NCBI GenBank assembly: GCA_019247135.1
Contig: JAFAPL010001048.1
Coordinates: forward strand, 1 to 7,527
Direction of reading: 5' to 3'
DNA from: Chloroflexota bacterium
GTDB taxonomy: Bacteria; Chloroflexota; UBA6077; CF-72
DNA: 7,527 nt
The position numbers were made by a program, and so were the translations under genes. Each line of letters begins with the position of its first letter. The first letter of the stretch is position 1. The notes beneath the pieces were generated by a model that saw only the letters and a list, made by a program, of their open reading frames with translations, searched no databases and was not told the DNA's origin. Of the stretch, positions 6,207 through 7,527 are shown piece by piece.

Positions 6207-6366
6207 GCTACAGGACGGCAGTCAGCCGCGTCGCCCGGTCGTGTTGGAGCGGACCCAAATACAGTTGTGCTCGCTTTGCGCTCGTGTGCATAACCAGGCA
6301 GCCGCTCCACAGAGAACCACGAGCACTGCGCACGTCGCCCGCGTCCGTCGACGCTCCAAATCCGTA
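6207..6366. other. Intergenic stretch between LuxR remnant and hen1 promoter
   Basis: Together with the promoter and leader (6116-6206) this makes about 250 bases without a supported gene. A 45-codon minus-strand frame (TTG at 6359 to TGA at 6222) has a basic start and a hydrophobic stretch (AVLVVLCGAAAWLC), but no ribosome site and no recognisable relative. I see no RNA gene here. Confidence 0.4.
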
Positions 6367-6630
6367 TTAGCGAAAAACGCTAGCTGCGCCAGGCGGCGGT
6401 TCGCGGTGCGTCATCTGCGGCAAGTAGCGGCAAGTAGTGCTCGGCGAAGATCTGTCCAACCAACTCGCGCCGGCTGGGCCCCCGAGTTTGTCGAAGATGG
6501 TTTCAAATTATCCTGCATTGTGTCGACGCTCGGGCAGAGACGGTCCACAATTTCGGCTGTGGATAGACCTCGAAGTACAAGCAGCAGATCTCGCGTCCGT
6601 CTCCGGCTGCATGCGGCTGAAGTGTCGCGC
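6367..6630 (-). pseudogene. LuxR-type HTH regulator, 3' remnant
   Basis: LuxR-family regulators bind DNA through a C-terminal helix-turn-helix. Only that end survives. The first frame reads LRGLSTAEIVDRLCPSVDTM then QDNLK. The sense then moves to another frame for IFDKLG, and to a third for SRRELVGQIFAEHYLP. Together these match the standard LuxR HTH (GLSTAEIA..TVQDHLK.IFDK.GVRSRRELV). Two small deletions explain the first two breaks. The third is a perfect tandem duplication, two copies of a 10-bp unit at 6418-6427 and 6428-6437. Removing one copy lets the frame continue to the TAA at 6367-6369; as it stands it hits a TAG at 6380-6382. The upstream ligand or ATPase portion is absent, since the hairpin and FAD-oxidase gene lie immediately upstream. 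It is non-functional. Confidence 0.85.
6418..6437. repeat. 10-bp tandem duplication (2 copies)
   Basis: CGGCAAGTAG occurs twice back to back without mismatch. Ten bases is not a multiple of three, so the duplication shifts the LuxR remnant's frame. Confidence 0.85.
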
Positions 6631-6631
6631 G

Positions 6632-6672
6632 GCTGGCGCTGATGGGCGGTGCAGCCGCTCGTCAGCGCCAGC
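6632..6672 (-). terminator. Stem-loop after FAD oxidase gene
   Basis: GCTGGCGCTGA (6632-6642) and TCAGCGCCAGC (6662-6672) pair perfectly over 11 bp. An inner GCGG/CCGC stem is separated by a 3x3 internal loop and closes a 5-nt loop. It begins 3 nt past the oxidase TAA. No U tract follows, so it fits the U-poor hairpin terminators reported from high-GC bacteria, or an mRNA-stabilising end. Confidence 0.65.
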
Positions 6673-6675
6673 GAG

Positions 6676-7527
6676 TTATGCCGCGGGTTTGATGTTCTGG
6701 TTCAGGCGGAAGAGATTTGCAGGGTCGTACTTCGCCTTGAGGGCGGCCAGCCGGGAGTAGTTTGGCCCGTATGCAGCCCTCACTCGGTCCTCGCCGTCAT
6801 CGCCGACACCGAGGAAATTGACATACACACTGCCAGGCGAAAACGGCTGGACCGCGTCCCACATACCGCGCGCCCAGGCAATATTCTCAGCGTCCCGGGT
6901 GGGATCGGTCCAGGATGAGATCGCGTTCAGGGAGTACATTGCATTTCGCAGCGGATACGCAGTGCTCTCCGTGTCCACGCGATTCGTCGCGCCGCCGTAG
7001 AACTCGATCAGAGCCGCCGTCAATGGCGATGGAATCGACGCAGCCCCGTCGATGATCGTGTCGAGCACATCGTCATTGATGTCGCGCAGGATCGAAGATT
7101 TCCAATAGATGCGATTACCCGGCGGATTCAGACCATCGAGCATTTTCTGCGCGGCGACGTAAGGCATCGGCTGCATCATGTCAGCTACGGGCGGTCCGAA
7201 GTTGCGCAGGGGCGCGAACAGGGTCTCACCCTCCTCGGTAGGGCCGTGATGGAAGCCGATCACGAGGACAACTGGCACGCCGTCGGGCGAAGTGCCTAAT
7301 CCAGCGTATGCGCTGGCATTCTCGGGCGCACCTTGTGTGAACTCGCGATAGGCGCGGAGGACGTCGTGCGCCATTTGTCGCGGCCAGATCAGAAGGCCGG
7401 CGTACACGGTGCGATCGACCGGGTGGAGCTGATATTCAAACGACGTCACCACACCGAAGTTGCCACCACCACCGCGTACGGCCCAGAACAGGTCCGCATT
7501 CTCTTGTGCGCTGGCGGTGCGGAGTTC
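6676..7527 (-). CDS. FAD-linked oxidase, BBE domain (5' end off window)
   Basis: This is a flavoprotein oxidase of the berberine-bridge/6-hydroxynicotine-oxidase type, which oxidises small organic substrates with covalently or tightly bound FAD and passes electrons to O2. The visible 283 residues cover the C-terminal part of a protein of roughly 460. They begin with the end of the FAD_binding_4 domain (ADLFWAVRGGGGNFGVV), continue with the substrate-binding domain, and end with the BBE motif (AYGPNYSRLAALKAKYDPAN then LFRLNQNIKP). The frame is open to the window edge, and the start and the His/Cys FAD-anchoring residues lie beyond it. The gene looks intact and ends in TAA just before a strong hairpin. 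The substrate is unknown. No partner gene is visible in the window. Confidence 0.92.
   Translation of the reverse strand, partial: ELRTASAQENADLFWAVRGGGGNFGVVTSFEYQLHPVDRTVYAGLLIWPRQMAHDVLRAYREFTQGAPENASAYAGLGTSPDGVPVVLVIGFHHGPTEEGETLFAPLRNFGPPVADMMQPMPYVAAQKMLDGLNPPGNRIYWKSSILRDINDDVLDTIIDGAASIPSPLTAALIEFYGGATNRVDTESTAYPLRNAMYSLNAISSWTDPTRDAENIAWARGMWDAVQPFSPGSVYVNFLGVGDDGEDRVRAAYGPNYSRLAALKAKYDPANLFRLNQNIKPAA

Noticed and set aside
6222..6359. 45-codon minus-strand frame with a basic N-terminus and a hydrophobic stretch
   Set aside because: It has a TTG start without a ribosome site, no known relative, and overlaps only decayed DNA. A chance frame is the simpler reading.
1..7527. CRISPR array, tRNA or rRNA genes, prophage attachment sites
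   Set aside because: I saw no regularly spaced repeats, no cloverleaf-like tRNA sequence and no rRNA-like stretch on reading both strands.

Overview
The window is GC-rich (estimated by eye in the low to mid 60s percent) bacterial DNA. Every recognisable gene except the transposase lies on the minus strand. The mix fits a Chloroflexota or Actinobacteriota chromosome: a Hen1 N-terminal domain, a large-LuxR-type HTH, a berberine-bridge FAD oxidase, an ScpB C-terminal domain and an IS630 element. I lean to Chloroflexota from the ScpB and LuxR wording, but this is inference and no rRNA or tRNA is present to settle it.

Layout in minus-strand reading order, from the right end. A 5'-truncated FAD/BBE-domain oxidase (6676-7527) ends 4 nt before a strong stem-loop (6632-6672). 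Next is the 3' end of a dead LuxR regulator gene (6367-6630), whose reading frame is broken at three places, one of them a 10-bp tandem duplication. A good sigma-70-like promoter (6178-6206) and a perfect 17-bp palindrome (6146-6162) then sit in front of only the first ~100 codons of hen1 (5768-6115). Three tightly packed genes follow: two small unrecognised proteins (5398-5625 and 5206-5382) and a shikimate-dehydrogenase-family enzyme (4367-5209) whose GTG start overlaps the preceding TGA. An IS630-family element (3059-4260) lies in a palindromic CTAG target, with imperfect terminal inverted repeats, a TA duplication and a transposase split by an A7 slippery run. Left of it are the C-terminal half of scpB without its 5' half (2750-3055), a doubtful 80-aa reading frame (2326-2568), an intact HNH nuclease with a C-terminal beta-rich domain (1276-2223), and a phosphotransferase-fold (APH) gene with one frameshift (13-1114).

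The dominant theme is decay and rearrangement: scpB, hen1 and luxR are each represented by one end only, and the APH gene is frameshifted, all within 7.5 kb and next to an IS. The genes that look intact are the HNH protein, the shikimate-dehydrogenase-like enzyme, the two small ORFs beside it and the visible part of the oxidase. I see no convincing new multi-gene system. The best leads are the HNH plus beta-domain protein (possibly a defence effector), the isolated Hen1 N-terminal domain behind its own promoter and operator-like palindrome, and the coupled small ORFs before the aroE-like gene.
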